64,000 nucleotides of DNA, taken from assembly GCF_030463535.1 (NCBI RefSeq), contig NC_132893.1, positions 30,822,782 to 30,886,781 of the forward strand, in the 5' to 3' direction. The notes beneath the pieces were generated by a model. That model saw nothing but the letters and a program-made list of their open reading frames with translations. It searched no databases and had not been told where the DNA came from. Source of the DNA: Salminus brasiliensis (taxonomy: Eukaryota > Chordata > Actinopteri > Characiformes > Bryconidae). The translations under genes were made by a program, and so were the position numbers. This document shows, in pieces, positions 48,479-60,523 of this stretch; the first letter of the stretch is position 1; each line of letters opens with the position of its first letter.

Positions 48479-48789
48479 GGTAGAATAAAGAAACCATGAT
48501 GCCAGAGGGCCAGAAAGCCGGTGTCAGATAGAAGGTTTTGCTGTGACTGAGAAGACTGATAACGAACAGAGGCGGCAGATTAAACAGAGGGCAAAAAGAG
48601 GTCAAGGCACAGTGTGGTGGATGGTGGAGTGATGGAGTGATACGGGTTCGAGCAGATAAAGCCATAAAAACAGAAGATAAGTGGTTACAGTGGAACAGAT
48701 GGATGAATTAGTGGTGCCTTGCTCACACTGGGCAGGTGTAACCTTCAACCTAGACAGAGGCAGGCTGCCCCAAGGCCAAGATACGCTCC

Positions 48790-49110
48790 ACTTTAGATCA
48801 GCTCAATACTATATCACAAATACTACATCACAATGAGGCAAATACTATATCACAATATTTAATAACTTTTAGACTTTTGCGCTACACAATATTTATCACG
48901 ATACATGTAAATCACAGACTACAAACATCAATCAAATACAATCATCACATCAAACAGTAGCGACAGATTTATCTGATTAAACCAGTATAATTACACTGTT
49001 TGTAATGAAACCTGCACTAACAGTATCCTTGATATTCTTAGAAAAGCTTATTGTTATCACCATAACTAAATTTATCATGATACAATAAAATATTGTCATA
49101 TTGTCCAGCT
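48790..49110. repeat. Dispersed repeat (ATCATGATACAATAAAATAT family)
   Basis: It shares AATTACACTGTTTGTAATGA, ATTTATCATGATACAATAAA and GTCCAGCTCTA with 11860-12095 and 62085-62455. Confidence 0.65.
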
Positions 49111-49119
49111 CTATGTACA

Positions 49120-51880
49120 ACGTCATGTAGCATTCTGGCTTTCATAGGGATGCTCCACTGACTGTAACAGGGAGCATAGCATCACTATCATTCCCACTCC
49201 AGGCTCGGCATGCTGCTGACTGCACTGCATGTTACTTCGGAGAGGGTTGGCAGGAGAGTGCTCATGAGAACTGTGTAACACTGTATAACCAGAGTCATAT
49301 TTATGTGAAATCACTGTAATATCACTGTACCGCCTCAGTCCACATGCTTCTTTTAATTTCAGGACAGTTCTATGTCTCTCAGAAATCAAGAAAAGCGTGT
49401 AAGCGTGTCCAAGCAGGTAGAAAGAGCTAGAATTTTTTGCATAATTCTGTTAGAAATAGTGTTTTAAAGGGTGTTTGTACCCTTTAAAAGTACCATATTA
49501 TACAATGAATAGCTTTTGAACAAATGTGATTGGCTGAGACTTTCCGACAATTTATTTGTGTATAATAATTTATTAAGTATAACAATGCAACAGAAAATAG
49601 CTACAAAAAAATTAAATAAAATATGTATTTTTATATCAGAAAATGAAAGGAAAAATATTCTATTATATATCTATTATATATATTATATATTCTATTATAT
49701 ATGTATACATGTATAAATACATATAATAATACACATATATAACAATAATAATAAGAGGGGGCAGGTACATGGATGACTACATTTGTATGGGCTGAGATTT
49801 TTTTTTGCTGGGATAGTGCAGACCTACACCATTACATTAATAAGAAATATTATGTTATGGAAATATCATACCCGCTGGTGGGCTGAAAGTGTTATTATAT
49901 AGTATATAACCTCTATTACCAATAAGTATAGACCCAACAATTTGTACAGAAGTCCCTGTAGTTGCTGAATAATACACCTTAGTATGTCATAAGCCTTATT
50001 TGTGACCATGCAAGCACCGTAACCCCAAATACAGTATATCAGTAGAGTATTTTTTGAGTAATGTACCAGTGCAGATTAAAATGCTGCATTCTGTTTGAGC
50101 TTGGATGCCAGATTTTTTCCAATAGGAAATTTCAACTAGAAACAGACCCTCACAACTTGGATTTCCTATTTGGAGTGTCGGGAGAGCCTCAGCAACCCTG
50201 AGTTGAAGTTGGCGGCACTGCACAACAACAGTAGTAAAAGCAGCAGTATTACACGGTTTATCAGCACTTCTACCTATTTGCGCCTCATTAAATCAGTTGT
50301 AAACTCAGTACTGTCCAACGTCTATCTGTGGACGTGTTTCCCTGCTGTTTGGATGCGCCAGGTCCTGTGTAATAATGTGCTGTTATCAAGTGCTAGTGCT
50401 AACAGCATTGTCCCAAACCTGGGACATAAAAATTGGGACATATTTAGGTTAGATTCACCATAAAACACCAGTTTGTTGTCAAACCAGTCGTGGTGAACTC
50501 TGAAGTCTTTATCTAACTTGTTTAGAAATAGTGTTCAATTATCAGAACTCGGTCAACTCACGTATGACGTCATTCCCAGCTCCGACAGCGTTTTAATTGT
50601 GATACTTTAATATACCGATATTTCTTTACACCCCTATTACTGGCCCAATTTGGCAGACAAATTATGAATCTGGCAACCAGCAAATGAACCAGCACCATTT
50701 TTCTAGCTGCCATAGTGTCCCTGCAGCTTAAAATCCCCTGTGCTTTCCAGCTGTTTGATCCAGTATCAGTATGCATGTATACTGACTGCTTTCAGACTGC
50801 TATAGCAGTTTCCTAACTAGGTTAGGTTGCCCTCCATTCTTTAGGCTGCTACTTCGGGCCATGTCTTTATGGCTCCTGATGATTTGGGAAGACTGTAAGA
50901 GAGGGTGGAGAACTGGGCTGCAGTTCGGGTGGCTTCTGCTTTATGGTATGGAAGCCAGTCACATGTCCTTGTCGCAGACACGTGAACAAGGCAGGGATGG
51001 AATTTATAGGACGTTAGATTAGGAAGGAGGGGCTTCAGGCCCTTCAAGTTTCTCTGCCTAAAATATAGTAGTTATTTAATCACTCTACTTTTGTAAAGGT
51101 TGAACGACCCTTCCACAATGAAGAAAATGGATGAGGTAGAGGGTGGTGAAATATGGTTGAGGATTGCTAGCGACCCACAGGATGGACACAATAGGCTAGA
51201 GTTGCAGAATTGTTGCTGAAGATGGCATTTTGCCGTGTGAAAGGCTGTAGAAAGTGTGCATGTGTCAGCGCCCTAGGAGACTTCACACTGACTGCTCCTC
51301 TGCTGACTGCTCTGCTCCTGCTCGGGGACTTGTTAGCTCAGATACAAACTCACTTTGCCTCAGTGCTTTATGATGTCTCTCTTGTGTTTATGAGCACTTC
51401 TCAGCTCCTATATGATGTTATCCGTACGACCAAGTCTGATTCCTTCAGAGGGGAAAGAAGCAGAAGACAGTAACCACAGTACAGGAACTTGTTAGTTCAG
51501 ACATATACTGCTCCATTCTTGGTGTGTTGTAAAGTGCTGTGTGTTTATGAGATGTTCTAAGCTGCTTCTGCACATTGCCTTGTTTTTGCCCTCATTCCTG
51601 AGTGCAATTTTCCAACTACTGCACGTGTCCACTGAGGTGGCATAGAGATACAGATACAGGAACATACAGTCATGTGACATGAAAACTGAAGAAATGTCTT
51701 TAAACATCATTTATTGATATTACTACTTAAACTTTCTAAAGTTTCTGAATCAGGTGCAGAACAGCAGCTGCAGACGATTAGAACATGGTTAGAGAGGATC
51801 CTGGAGGAGCCTGTCTTATTTAAACCTCAACGCAGATATTCAGTCTGGTTTGCTCTTGATTGGTAAAGGTAATGTTATAA
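49120..51880. other. Intergenic DNA upstream of fam163b, no gene recognised
   Basis: No coherent exon chain on either strand. It contains AT-rich and TA-rich tracts (49610-49745) and no clear repeat family. A far upstream non-coding exon of fam163b could lie here unseen. Confidence 0.45.
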
Positions 51881-51882
51881 CC

Positions 51883-52255
51883 ATGGCCAGATCCAAAGAG
51901 CTCTCCAAACAGGCCTTCAGAAAGAAGATTGTAGATGCAGGTGAGTCTGGGAAAGTGGGTTAAAAAGATCTCAGAACAATCAGAACTCAGCCGTTCCACT
52001 GTCCGCTAAATCATTGCCACCATGGCCAGGTCAGACCGTCCTAGCAAGTTCAGCCGTAAGATGAGTAAAGTGAAGACCACAAGACGAGTAAAGAAGTCTC
52101 CAACAGTCCTAATATGTCATCACGGGACCTACAGGTAGCTCTTGCTGTAGTTGTTTTCAAAGTCGTTGCATCTGCCATCAGTAAAGAGACCAAGCGCATT
52201 TTCATGGGAAGAGTGCAAGGAGGAATCCATGGAACCATGTCTGGTAAAATGGTTC
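51883..52255 (+). pseudogene. Decayed Tc1-like transposase N-terminal region
   Basis: The frame opens MARSKELSKQAFRKKIVDAG ESGKVG, which resembles the start of the DNA-binding domain of Tc1-like transposases, then breaks with stops and frameshifts. A later frame SSRDLQVALAVVVFKVVASA ISKETK resembles the following helix-turn-helix. The catalytic domain is absent. Confidence 0.6.
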
Positions 52256-52261
52256 TTCAAA

Positions 52262-52390
52262 TACACAATATCTCCAAATGTTTGTGGACGCCCCCTCTAA
52301 TGAATGCACTCAGCAAGTTTAAGTCGCTACCCCTTGCTGACACATGTTGCTTGATTAATCCCTGTAGAAAAGTACTCTCTGAAGCAGATA
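52262..52390 (-). mobile_element. TIR element fragment
   Basis: AATGTTTGTGGACGCCCCCT CTAATGAATGCACTCAGCAA starts a minus-orientation copy. The other part of the same family (CCTATTGGCATCATGCCTAA to GGGCTAGAAGGCTATGAAG) appears at 52850-52975. The element may have been split by the retroposon-like segment at 52395-52845. Confidence 0.55.
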
Positions 52391-52394
52391 AACA

Positions 52395-52850
52395 TCATCA
52401 GAATCAGAGTAAGAATCAGAATCAGAATGTTTTTATTGTTATATATAATTATATATAAGGAATTTTACTTGGTGTGGTCTAAAGAACAGACTGGTAACAA
52501 GTATTACACTAAGATAAAAATACACTAAACAATAAATCAAATAAGAATAATAAGTTTAGTAAAGTTAAGTTAAGTTAGTTTAGTTAAGTTTAGTACTAAA
52601 AGTAATAAATAGCTGTAAAAAAACCTATTATGTACAAATATAATGATATAAACATTTTCAGAAAGTGAACATCGGTACAGCTGTGCTAATAATCATAATG
52701 CAAATGTTATGCATGTTATGGATCAGTACTGTGTGGCAGTGAAGTCCAGTTTGGTTCAGAGATATTTAGAAGCTCAGTTAGGGTTATAGATTTTAGTATG
52801 AGGCGTCCATTGTGGTTTAGGAGCACTACAGATCTGGGAAAAAAGCTGTT
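52395..52850 (-). mobile_element. Retroposon-like segment with (GAATCA)n end, inside a TIR element
   Basis: It begins with CAGAATCAGAGTAAGAATCA GAATC, the reverse of the simple-repeat tail of a retroposon, followed by TTTTTATTGTTATATATAAT. It separates two parts of one TIR element. The boundaries are approximate. Confidence 0.45.
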
Positions 52851-53284
52851 GTGCATGAACCTATTGGCATCATGCCTAATGCCACGCATGGGCTAGAAGG
52901 CTATGAAGGTGGTGTGGTGTTGTGGTAATCACTGACGCTCTTGTCACTGAAGTTTATCACAGTGGCGCCCTGGTGTACGCTGGTTAATGCTCCAGTACAC
53001 ATTTACTGTCCTTTTCTTTCTGAGACTAATATTAGCATTCTGTTGTGGCTTTCTGTTCCTCTGCCTTTCAAACAGCTTCTACGCCCCTGTCTGGCTGTTC
53101 CTGTTTTCTGATGATGGATTTTCCTCTGATAGGCTGGTCTGCTTGTGTTTTTCCACCATTCCTGGAAAACCCTAGACAAAGCTGCTCTGCACATGCATAC
53201 TAATGGCTATGGTTTCCCAACATTAACACCCCAGTCAGGGTGCTTTCAGGCCTGAAGTACTTCTGAACATGCTGATGTACACAT

Positions 53285-53720
53285 TAAATCAAATCAAATC
53301 AAATCAAATGTATTTGTACAGTGCTTTTTACAATTGCTGTTGTCACAAAGCAGCTTTACAGGAACCAGTAAGAGGACAAGAGGTCAACAAAACATAAAAA
53401 CCTAAAACGCCTGGTGAGAAAACCAAAGGTGACAGTGGCAAGGAATAAAAAACCTTCCTCAGAGCTGGAGGAAGAAACCTCTGGTTGGAACTACTTACTA
53501 CTTATTAACTAATTTTATAATAAAAAGTCACCGTGCCACCACATGAGACTGTTCTTCTGCTCAGGTGTGCAGATATCATCATATTCCATTATTCAGAATA
53601 ATGAAAGTAATGATGGTTAATGGTGGTAATAATAATGATAGTGCAAAGAGTTCCAATAGGTTCCAACCAAACATCAGCAGAACAAACCCTCAATGAAAAA
53701 AAGAGGAATCCACTCCTTTA
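53285..53720 (-). mobile_element. Retroposon-like repeat with (AAATC)n tail
   Basis: AAATCAAATCAAATCAAATG is followed by TTGTCACAAAGCAGCTTTAC and CCTTCCTCAGAGCTGGAGGA. The same region appears in plus orientation at 62460-62580 (AAAGCTGCTTTGTGACAACA). A reversed 3' end of a non-LTR element is likely; the exact class is uncertain. Confidence 0.55.
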
Positions 53721-53972
53721 GAAACGAGAACCATTGTAAACATCTGCTGGACAAGAACTCTTAGAAGCTCTTAGCTAGGTTATTATTGCATTGCTTAATG
53801 GGGAACACATGAATAACCAAAACTTCAGAAGAATAACACTTAGTTCTGCAGCCCTGACTATGATTGAAAGCTAAGGGCTGAGATTTTAAGGGCAAAAGGG
53901 TTCTATATAGTACTGATAGGGGGTTCTCTGACACCACCTAACCAGACAAAGGACAATGGCTCTATGTATATA

Positions 53973-54535
53973 TACACTACATGGATAGAAAGTATTGGGA
54001 CACCTGCTTGTTCACTGTTTCTTCTGAAATCAAGGGTATTAAAGAAGAGTTTGTCCTGCTTTTGTTGGAGTAACTGTCTCTACTGTCCAGAGAAGAAGGC
54101 TTCCTGCTAGATTTTGAAGGAGCATTGCTGTGAGGATTTGATTGCATTCAGCAACAAAGAGCATTAGTGAGGTCAGGATGTTGGATGATCACCACCCCAC
54201 CACCTCTTCCCAAACCAACTCCCCAACTCATCCAAAAGTACTGGATGGAGCATCATCCATAATTCCACTGAACACAGTTCTTCCACTGCTCCACAGCTCA
54301 ATACTGAGGGGCTATATACCCCCCTTGCCCACGCCTGGCATTAGGCAGCATGGTGCCAATAAGTTAGAGTTTATCTGCCCCAGAGAGCTAAGTACTCTGT
54401 TGGTAGTACTTCAACACAGGGACTAGACAAGCTGTGTGTGTGTGTGCATTTGCAGTCTGTGTCAGCAATGGGTGCAGCCTTAAGTAGCTGACTGCATTCG
54501 TTAGATGGGGTGTCCACAAACATTTGGACATATAT
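53973..54535 (+). mobile_element. Non-autonomous TIR element, longest intact copy
   Basis: The left end is TACACTACATGGATAGAAAG TATTGGGACACC and the right end is GGGGTGTCCACAAACATTTG GACATATA. The body contains TTCTTCTGAAATCAAGGGTA and CATCCAAAAGTACTGGATGG. It has about 560 bp and no transposase. Confidence 0.82.
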
Positions 54536-54984
54536 CGTTTTTTATATTGAAAAAAGTCTTTTTTTAAAGACACACACTGAATAACTTACCCGTATTATTG
54601 TGCTCACTATGTGCATTCTTAAAAATGGGTGATTTGTAGATTTCTTTAGATAGTAAGTGTAATACAAAACGTATCTGAAGCTGCTTGGGTAAATGTAATC
54701 TTACAGAGCAACAAAGCTCTTTCATTTCATCATCGTCTCAAATGTTGTCTACTGTAATACCAACTGAATTTAGCCTGAAGTGTGCTTAAACCGCAGGACG
54801 TGCGTCCTAGTTTTGTCTGATCTTAGGAGTATAACTGAATGTCTCTGATCAAGACAAATGGGCTATTCTTATTATTCTATTAAAGAAGACTGAGGTGATA
54901 TAACACATGAAAGCATATTGCTAATATCCTTTAAACATCACCAATGTGAGACTTCCATATCTGACACAAGGGTCTACAATAAAT

Positions 54985-55260
54985 GGCGAAGGCACACTTA
55001 TGCATGATAGTCTGGTTTGTCTTTTACAAATGAGACTTTTGTGCGTGAGTGTCTTCCTCTTTATTGTTGCCCCTCCCTCCTTTGTCCTCTTTTGTTTTGG
55101 AAGGGCCTGTGGCTGTTCGTGAGGGGCATCTGTCTGCGCCAATCAGCATCGCTGTCCGCGGGTAACTTGTACCTGCCCAGAGGAATCGAATTAAGGCAAT
55201 CTAATCTGATTCGTTCGGGGCCCAAATGTAATCAATAGTTCTAGGTTGGAAATGAAACAG
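54985..55260. other. Unique block resembling a conserved non-coding element
   Basis: Complex sequence with GCGCCAATCAGCATCGC, GGAATCGAATTAAGGCAATC TAATCTGATT and AATGTAATCAATAG (homeobox- and PBX-like sites). It is GC-richer than its surroundings and has no repeat relatives in the window. Confidence 0.35.
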
Positions 55261-55384
55261 GACTGTTGGGTTTTATTAGATCCTGAGAAGATCTACTGTG
55301 CATGGACGGGAAGGGCCTGCTAAACAATCCTCCGCTTGAGTTGAGAACAAGCCTAAAGCTGTATTTACCCCATATAGACAACAA

Positions 55385-55775
55385 ACCAGCAGTATATATT
55401 CCATTCAAGCAACCCTGTTACATTTACCCCGTTCAGACAACAACCCTGTTACATTTACTCCATTCAAAAAACCCTGTTACATTTACTCCATTCAAAAAAC
55501 CCTGTTACATCTACCTCATTCAAACAACACTGTTACATTTACCCCATTCAAACAACCCTGTTACATTTACCCCATTCAAACAACCCTGTTACATTTACCT
55601 CATTCAAAAAAACCTGTTACATTTACTCCATTCAAACAACCCTGTTACATTTACTCCATTCAAACAACCCTGTTACATTTACTCCATTCATATAACCCTG
55701 TTACATTTACTCCATTTAAACAACCCTGTTACATTTACTCCATTCAAACAACCCTGTTACATTAACTCAATTCTA
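55385..55775. repeat. 28-bp minisatellite, about 14 copies
   Basis: The unit is CCCTGTTACATTTACTCCAT followed by TCAAACAA. Because 28 is not a multiple of 3 and the unit lacks stops in the three forward frames, a 186-codon ORF arises by frame rotation; it is not considered a gene. Confidence 0.95.
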
Positions 55776-55869
55776 ATAACAACCAGTTTGGTCAGTGTCC
55801 CTGTAAATAAGGTTGGACCTAACATGGAAAAAAGATCTGGCAGTTCCTCTTGGATTTATTAATCGTGCA

Positions 55870-56110
55870 GATTTGAGAGCGGCGGAAAAGGAAAATTAAA
55901 AATGCACATGCACAATACACCTCTCTCCAGACTCCAGCATTTACATTCCTCTCATGGTAAGTCATTAGGGCTCACTTCCAGGCAAAACGGGACTGTTTAA
56001 TATGAACAGACCTCTGAAGGAGCTTTTCATGCTTCACTCTGTTCATTAATATTCATTTATAAACATCTACGGTTATTATTGTTTAGATTTTGCATGGAAA
56101 TATTTCTCTC
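55870..56110. other. Unique block with homeobox- and FOX-like sites
   Basis: It contains GTTCATTAATATTCATTTAT AAACATC and ACATTCCTCTCATGGTAAGT. It has no repeat relatives or ORF in the window. Conservation cannot be assessed here. Confidence 0.3.
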
Positions 56111-56394
56111 TCCACAAAAGTAAGAAGCTAAATAATCAAACTAGACATTTTATAATCATTTATAATCCCTACAAAATGACATCATAGCCAACCATGTTAC
56201 ACTGCTTTTAGCCGGTGTTCTCTATTTTTACAAATGTTCCTTTTCACCACTTGTGGCTATAGAGATGAATGGGTTTCTAATGGGTACCATTTAAAGATAG
56301 GGCGTTCGTTATGTTCTTAATGTGCACACACACATTAGTGTTACTATATGCAGTGAGAACCACTGTTGATTATTTTATTATTGTATCTGAGCAG

Positions 56395-56590
56395 TGCTAC
56401 ATTCACCTTAACCTTTACTTTAACCCTAACCCAACTAACCCCAATCTTAACACTTAACACTGCATTCGTGTTGAAAAGAGCCACTTCAGGACGTCCTCAC
56501 TTCGCCTAATATTTGAGGTTGTCCTATCATTGAGAGGACAGTTGGTTCTCACAAAGATAGTAGTACAAGAACACACACGCTCTCACACAT
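56395..56590. repeat. Dispersed teleost repeat (CCTCACTTCGCC / GTTCTCACAAAGATAG)
   Basis: GAGGACAGTTGGTTCTCACA AAGATAGTAG followed by ACACACAC is a familiar fish repeat end. The AACCCTAACCC word here is part of it and not telomeric. Confidence 0.5.
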
Positions 56591-56736
56591 TCATAGCTCG
56601 ATGAACCCAAACAGGTCATTTATTACAATGAGGCCGGCAGATGCAGCGTGCCTCTCCCACCTCCCTGCATGGAGAACTTAATTAGATCCCTGTGTGAGGA
56701 ATGTGTTGCTGTAGCTCAACATGTAGCTTCAATTAT

Positions 56737-56884
56737 TTATCACACACACACACATATCTACACACACACACACACACACAATTCCTGACTACAGTAGCCT
56801 TGTTAAACAACAGTGGAGAAACACTGTCGGCCAAAGACAAGCATGTTTACAGACAGAACAGTGACTCCTGAGACGAGACATTCT

Positions 56885-56918
<34 letters not shown>

Positions 56919-56930
56919 CACACAATCAAC
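56737..56930. repeat. Several (CA)n tracts
   Basis: CA runs at about 56740-56780 and 56886-56925, with a unique segment between. The Cys/Val-rich ORFs are artefacts. Confidence 0.85.
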
Positions 56931-57169
56931 CATACACATCTCCCCGATGTGCTGGGTGAAGACACACGTCTCAGTGAAACATGGCAGAGAACACAAACAA
57001 GGCCATCTCTGGCTGTTGTGTGCGGAGAAGGTGCAGTAATACAGCCTGACAGCCGACAGCAACACGGCTGGGCAAAAGCCACAATGCGAGTCATCTGTGT
57101 CTCCGTTAGCAACGCCGATTCTCACCGGCCGTAACTCTTGTGCGATGATGAGTGAAGCTGGAATAACCT

Positions 57170-57320
57170 CCATCCCTACATGCCCTGCATCTTTCTGATG
57201 GTTATTGATTTCGTAGAATACAGACGTGATGCACAGCATTTACCTGAGTCACTCGGATTAACATTAATAGCATACCAAGGCTTTGAGGAAATACCTGCCT
57301 TTCCAAATGACTGATAGTGT
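57170..57320. repeat. Diverged pair, member 1 (ACGTGATGCACAGCATTTAC)
   Basis: GTTATTGATTTCG, AGACGTGATGCACAGC, ACTCGGATTAACATTAATAG and CATACCAAGGC align in order with the segment at 59380-59520. Neither is a simple repeat or known mobile element. Confidence 0.5.
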
Positions 57321-58524
57321 ACCACTCTCAGACATGAGCTGTGAGGGATGTGCTCCATGTGGCTGACTCTGAGTTTTACAGTTTTACAGGGCCAAAAGAA
57401 CCTGGGGCCAAATTCACAAAAGCTTTCCTGAGAGAAAACGTACGAAGAATCTTAAAGTTCATGAGACTGGGCCTCATTCTCCAGCACCTTCCTAAATATT
57501 TTTAAGTCCTAACAAAAAGTCTAGGTCAGATTCATGGAGTAGTTTAAAGCACAGAATTCTTCACAGCTCTGCTCTTATAGTGATGAACGCCATTGTCCCC
57601 CTAAACTGAACAAATCCCAGTAAGAAAACTTGGTGAATATCAGAATTTTGAGAAAGCTCCATAAATGTTTAGGATTTAGGAAAAAAATTTTAAGGAACGG
57701 TTGGTGAATAAAGCTCACTGTTCTTAAGTGCAATTTTTGAAAAGAAAAAAAAAACTTCAGAAGAAGAATATTATCTTATTTTTTTCTGTTCATTTTTCAT
57801 TATACACTTAACCCTCCAGTTGTGTTGCAGGTCAAGCTGAAGTTTAAAAATACAGGGAAAATATTGTAATAATTTTTGAAAAATGATTAATTGAATGTGT
57901 TAATATTATGTATGTTGATATATATATCAGCTTATATAAGCTTCAATGGGTAAAATATGACATTTAGACCAAAACTTTGGCCTTTTTTGTGAAAGGTAAA
58001 CCATAACCCTTAGGGAATGAGAATTTATGAATTTATGGAGAAAACATTCCTTTTAATGATTTTTCGGTTCAAATTTGGACCAAAACTGAGGCCATTTGTC
58101 ATTAGTAAACCATGATCTGTAAGGGATGACAATTTTAATGAAACTAAATATTGATTACACTTGTATTAATTGATCTAACAATAATGTTTATCTACTTTTA
58201 GATTGTTAGACATGGTTAAACATGGCTGAATTTGATATGGGAACATTACTATTGCTGTTCCTTATAGATACACATAACAGGACGTTTAAATCCACAGTGT
58301 ATTTGAACCACCGCCACCATGTTTGACAAATGATTCTTCATACTCAGGTCACTTTTGGTTTCATCTGTTCATAGAATCTGGTTCCACAACTGGACATATC
58401 TACATACACAAACTGGACCCTCACTCACTACAATACACAACCATGGCTCATGGAAAACACACTACGGACAATAATGAAAATATTTCTTTTTAACTCACAC
58501 AAACACTCACATACAGATAAATAT

Positions 58525-58528
58525 GTAC

Positions 58529-58599
<71 letters not shown>

Positions 58600-58600
58600 C
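58525..58600. repeat. (TA)n/(CA)n microsatellite
   Basis: A TA run of about 50 bp followed by CA units. The Tyr/Ile ORFs over it are artefacts. Confidence 0.93.
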
Positions 58601-58829
58601 ACGCACTATTTCATCTCTGTATATATATTTGTATATTTGTATTCTGTATTTTTTTTTGCTTATATTTCTATATTTTCATATTTTTATATTTTATTCTTTA
58701 ACTTAAATGTAACTTATTCTATTTTTATTTTCTTCATTTTTATTTTATTTTTCTTTTGCACTTTTGCACTTTACTTCATTAAGTTAAGGTTTAGTTAAGT
58801 TTAAATGTAGATTTTTATTGTATAGCAGA

Positions 58830-58912
58830 CTGTCATAAAAAGCATTTCACTGCAAGTTATACTGTGTATGACTATGTATGTGACAAATAAAATTTGATTT
58901 GATTTGATTTTT
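58830..58912 (+). mobile_element. Retroposon 3' end with (TTGATTTGA) tail
   Basis: AAGCATTTCACTGCAAGTTA, ATGTGACAAATAAAATTTGA and a TTTGATTTGATTT tail indicate a truncated non-LTR element end, resembling the one at 35170-35310. Confidence 0.5.
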
Positions 58913-59379
58913 TGGACACCCTTTTTAGATGTATAGTCTTATGTCTAGACCTTTCTGTTAAAAACAACAAAACAGGCTGTTAAATAATAAGGAATGAAGT
59001 CTGGAAAGTGGACACATAGAAACTAATCGTAAAAAGTTGACCTAAAGGAAAAAGTCAAATATAAGGCAGGTGTGGGATATGGGGTCTTTAACAGACATAG
59101 CATTTCCATACACTGACATGTCCATCCTGTGGGTAAAACCTATTAACTGGGCAGGTGTAGTTTCGATTAAGTTGTGGTTTAGATCAAATTTATTATAATA
59201 ACTGATATACCCACATGCTCCCAGTCTTTCATAGCTAGTCTAATACGAATTGCACACAACAAAAATTTCACATTTGGTGATTTTGCCCAATATCCTGTAA
59301 ACCTGATCCAGCCTCACAACAGCTGCTATGATAGAACACATCTGTGGGCAGAGTCTGTCCTTCCTTTGTGCGTGACAGT

Positions 59380-59520
59380 TATAGATATCATAAAATGTAG
59401 ACGTGATGCATAATACAACACCAGCAAACGCAGCATTTACATTCGACTTCCTACCGTTGACTCAGGTTAATATTAATAACACACTGAGGCAGTTGAAATA
59501 TATGCCCTTACAGTCCCACT
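59380..59520. repeat. Diverged pair, member 2 (GTAGACGTGATGCATAATAC)
   Basis: GTTATAGATATCATAAAATG, AGACGTGATGCATAATA, GCAGCATTTACATTCGAC, GACTCAGGTTAATATTAATA and ACACACTGAGGC align in order with 57170-57320. An extra segment is inserted before GCAGCATTTAC. Confidence 0.5.
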
Positions 59521-60400
59521 GTGATTCAACATCAAGGTCCTTTCCAGTGAGCCTGTATTACATGGATTAAATTCAGCTTTGTAGCAAAGTTCATTCACGA
59601 TGACTGCTGATGTGGCAGTGTGGAAAGAAATTTGGCTATTTGATCGCAGAGCTCATAGCTCTCAATAATGGCTCGCTTATTCAGCCGCTGTCTTCCAGGC
59701 TTTTGTATACAGAGAGTTAGGCCTTGTCCACACTAATGTGAATGGATTTGAGAATGCACAGAAATGGCATTTTCCATCACCAGAAGTGCAACAGAGTACT
59801 GCTCTTGTGTTGTAGGATAGATTGGGGGTGGGGGTGGGTAGGGGGTTGGACAGCTTTTGCATATATGGCAGCCTAAAGCAACTTCCCACCCCCAACCTCA
59901 AACAAAGTCATTTGTATGAAAAACTGAAAATTACTGTGTGCTTAACTTTGATCATTTCTATATAAAGAAAAATTATAGAAATGTATATATTATAATGTAT
60001 AAATGATAGAATATTATAAATTCCATATAAATGGATTTTATGTATTATACAGAAAATAAACCCATAGTTACTATGGTATATACATATTTTTCCTACAGAC
60101 ATATTTACAGATATATTTGTGCCAACATCATAAATTACCCAAACAAAGCATATCAATGTGTAAGCAAACACAAAAACCATAATTCCATCATTCCCATATA
60201 AGAAAACTTTATGTATTATGCAAACAAATAATAAATAATACTGGAATGTAAATATATTTAAATATATTATTTATTATATATATATTATATTTTTGCCAAT
60301 ATCATAAACTAGCCAAAATAAATAATATAAATGATCATATATATTTAAATATTTTATAAACTAACCCTCCCCCCCAAAAAAAAGCATATTAATTTGTAAG

Positions 60401-60404
<4 letters not shown>

Positions 60405-60455
<51 letters not shown>
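60405..60455. repeat. (TA)n microsatellite
   Basis: A pure TA run of about 46 bp in AT-rich DNA. Confidence 0.93.
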
Positions 60456-60459
<4 letters not shown>

Positions 60460-60523
60460 TTTATACAAAAAATATTTTTTCATAAAAATAGATTTTCATA
60501 ATTGCTATATAAAAAAACTTAGA

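Noticed and set aside
55302..55862. 186-codon ORF with repeated peptides
   Set aside because: It is produced by a 28-bp minisatellite without stops in the three forward frames; the peptide repeat is a frame rotation and there is no gene context.
56395..56470. Telomere-like AACCCTAACCC word
   Set aside because: Only one short occurrence within a dispersed repeat; no tandem TTAGGG array.
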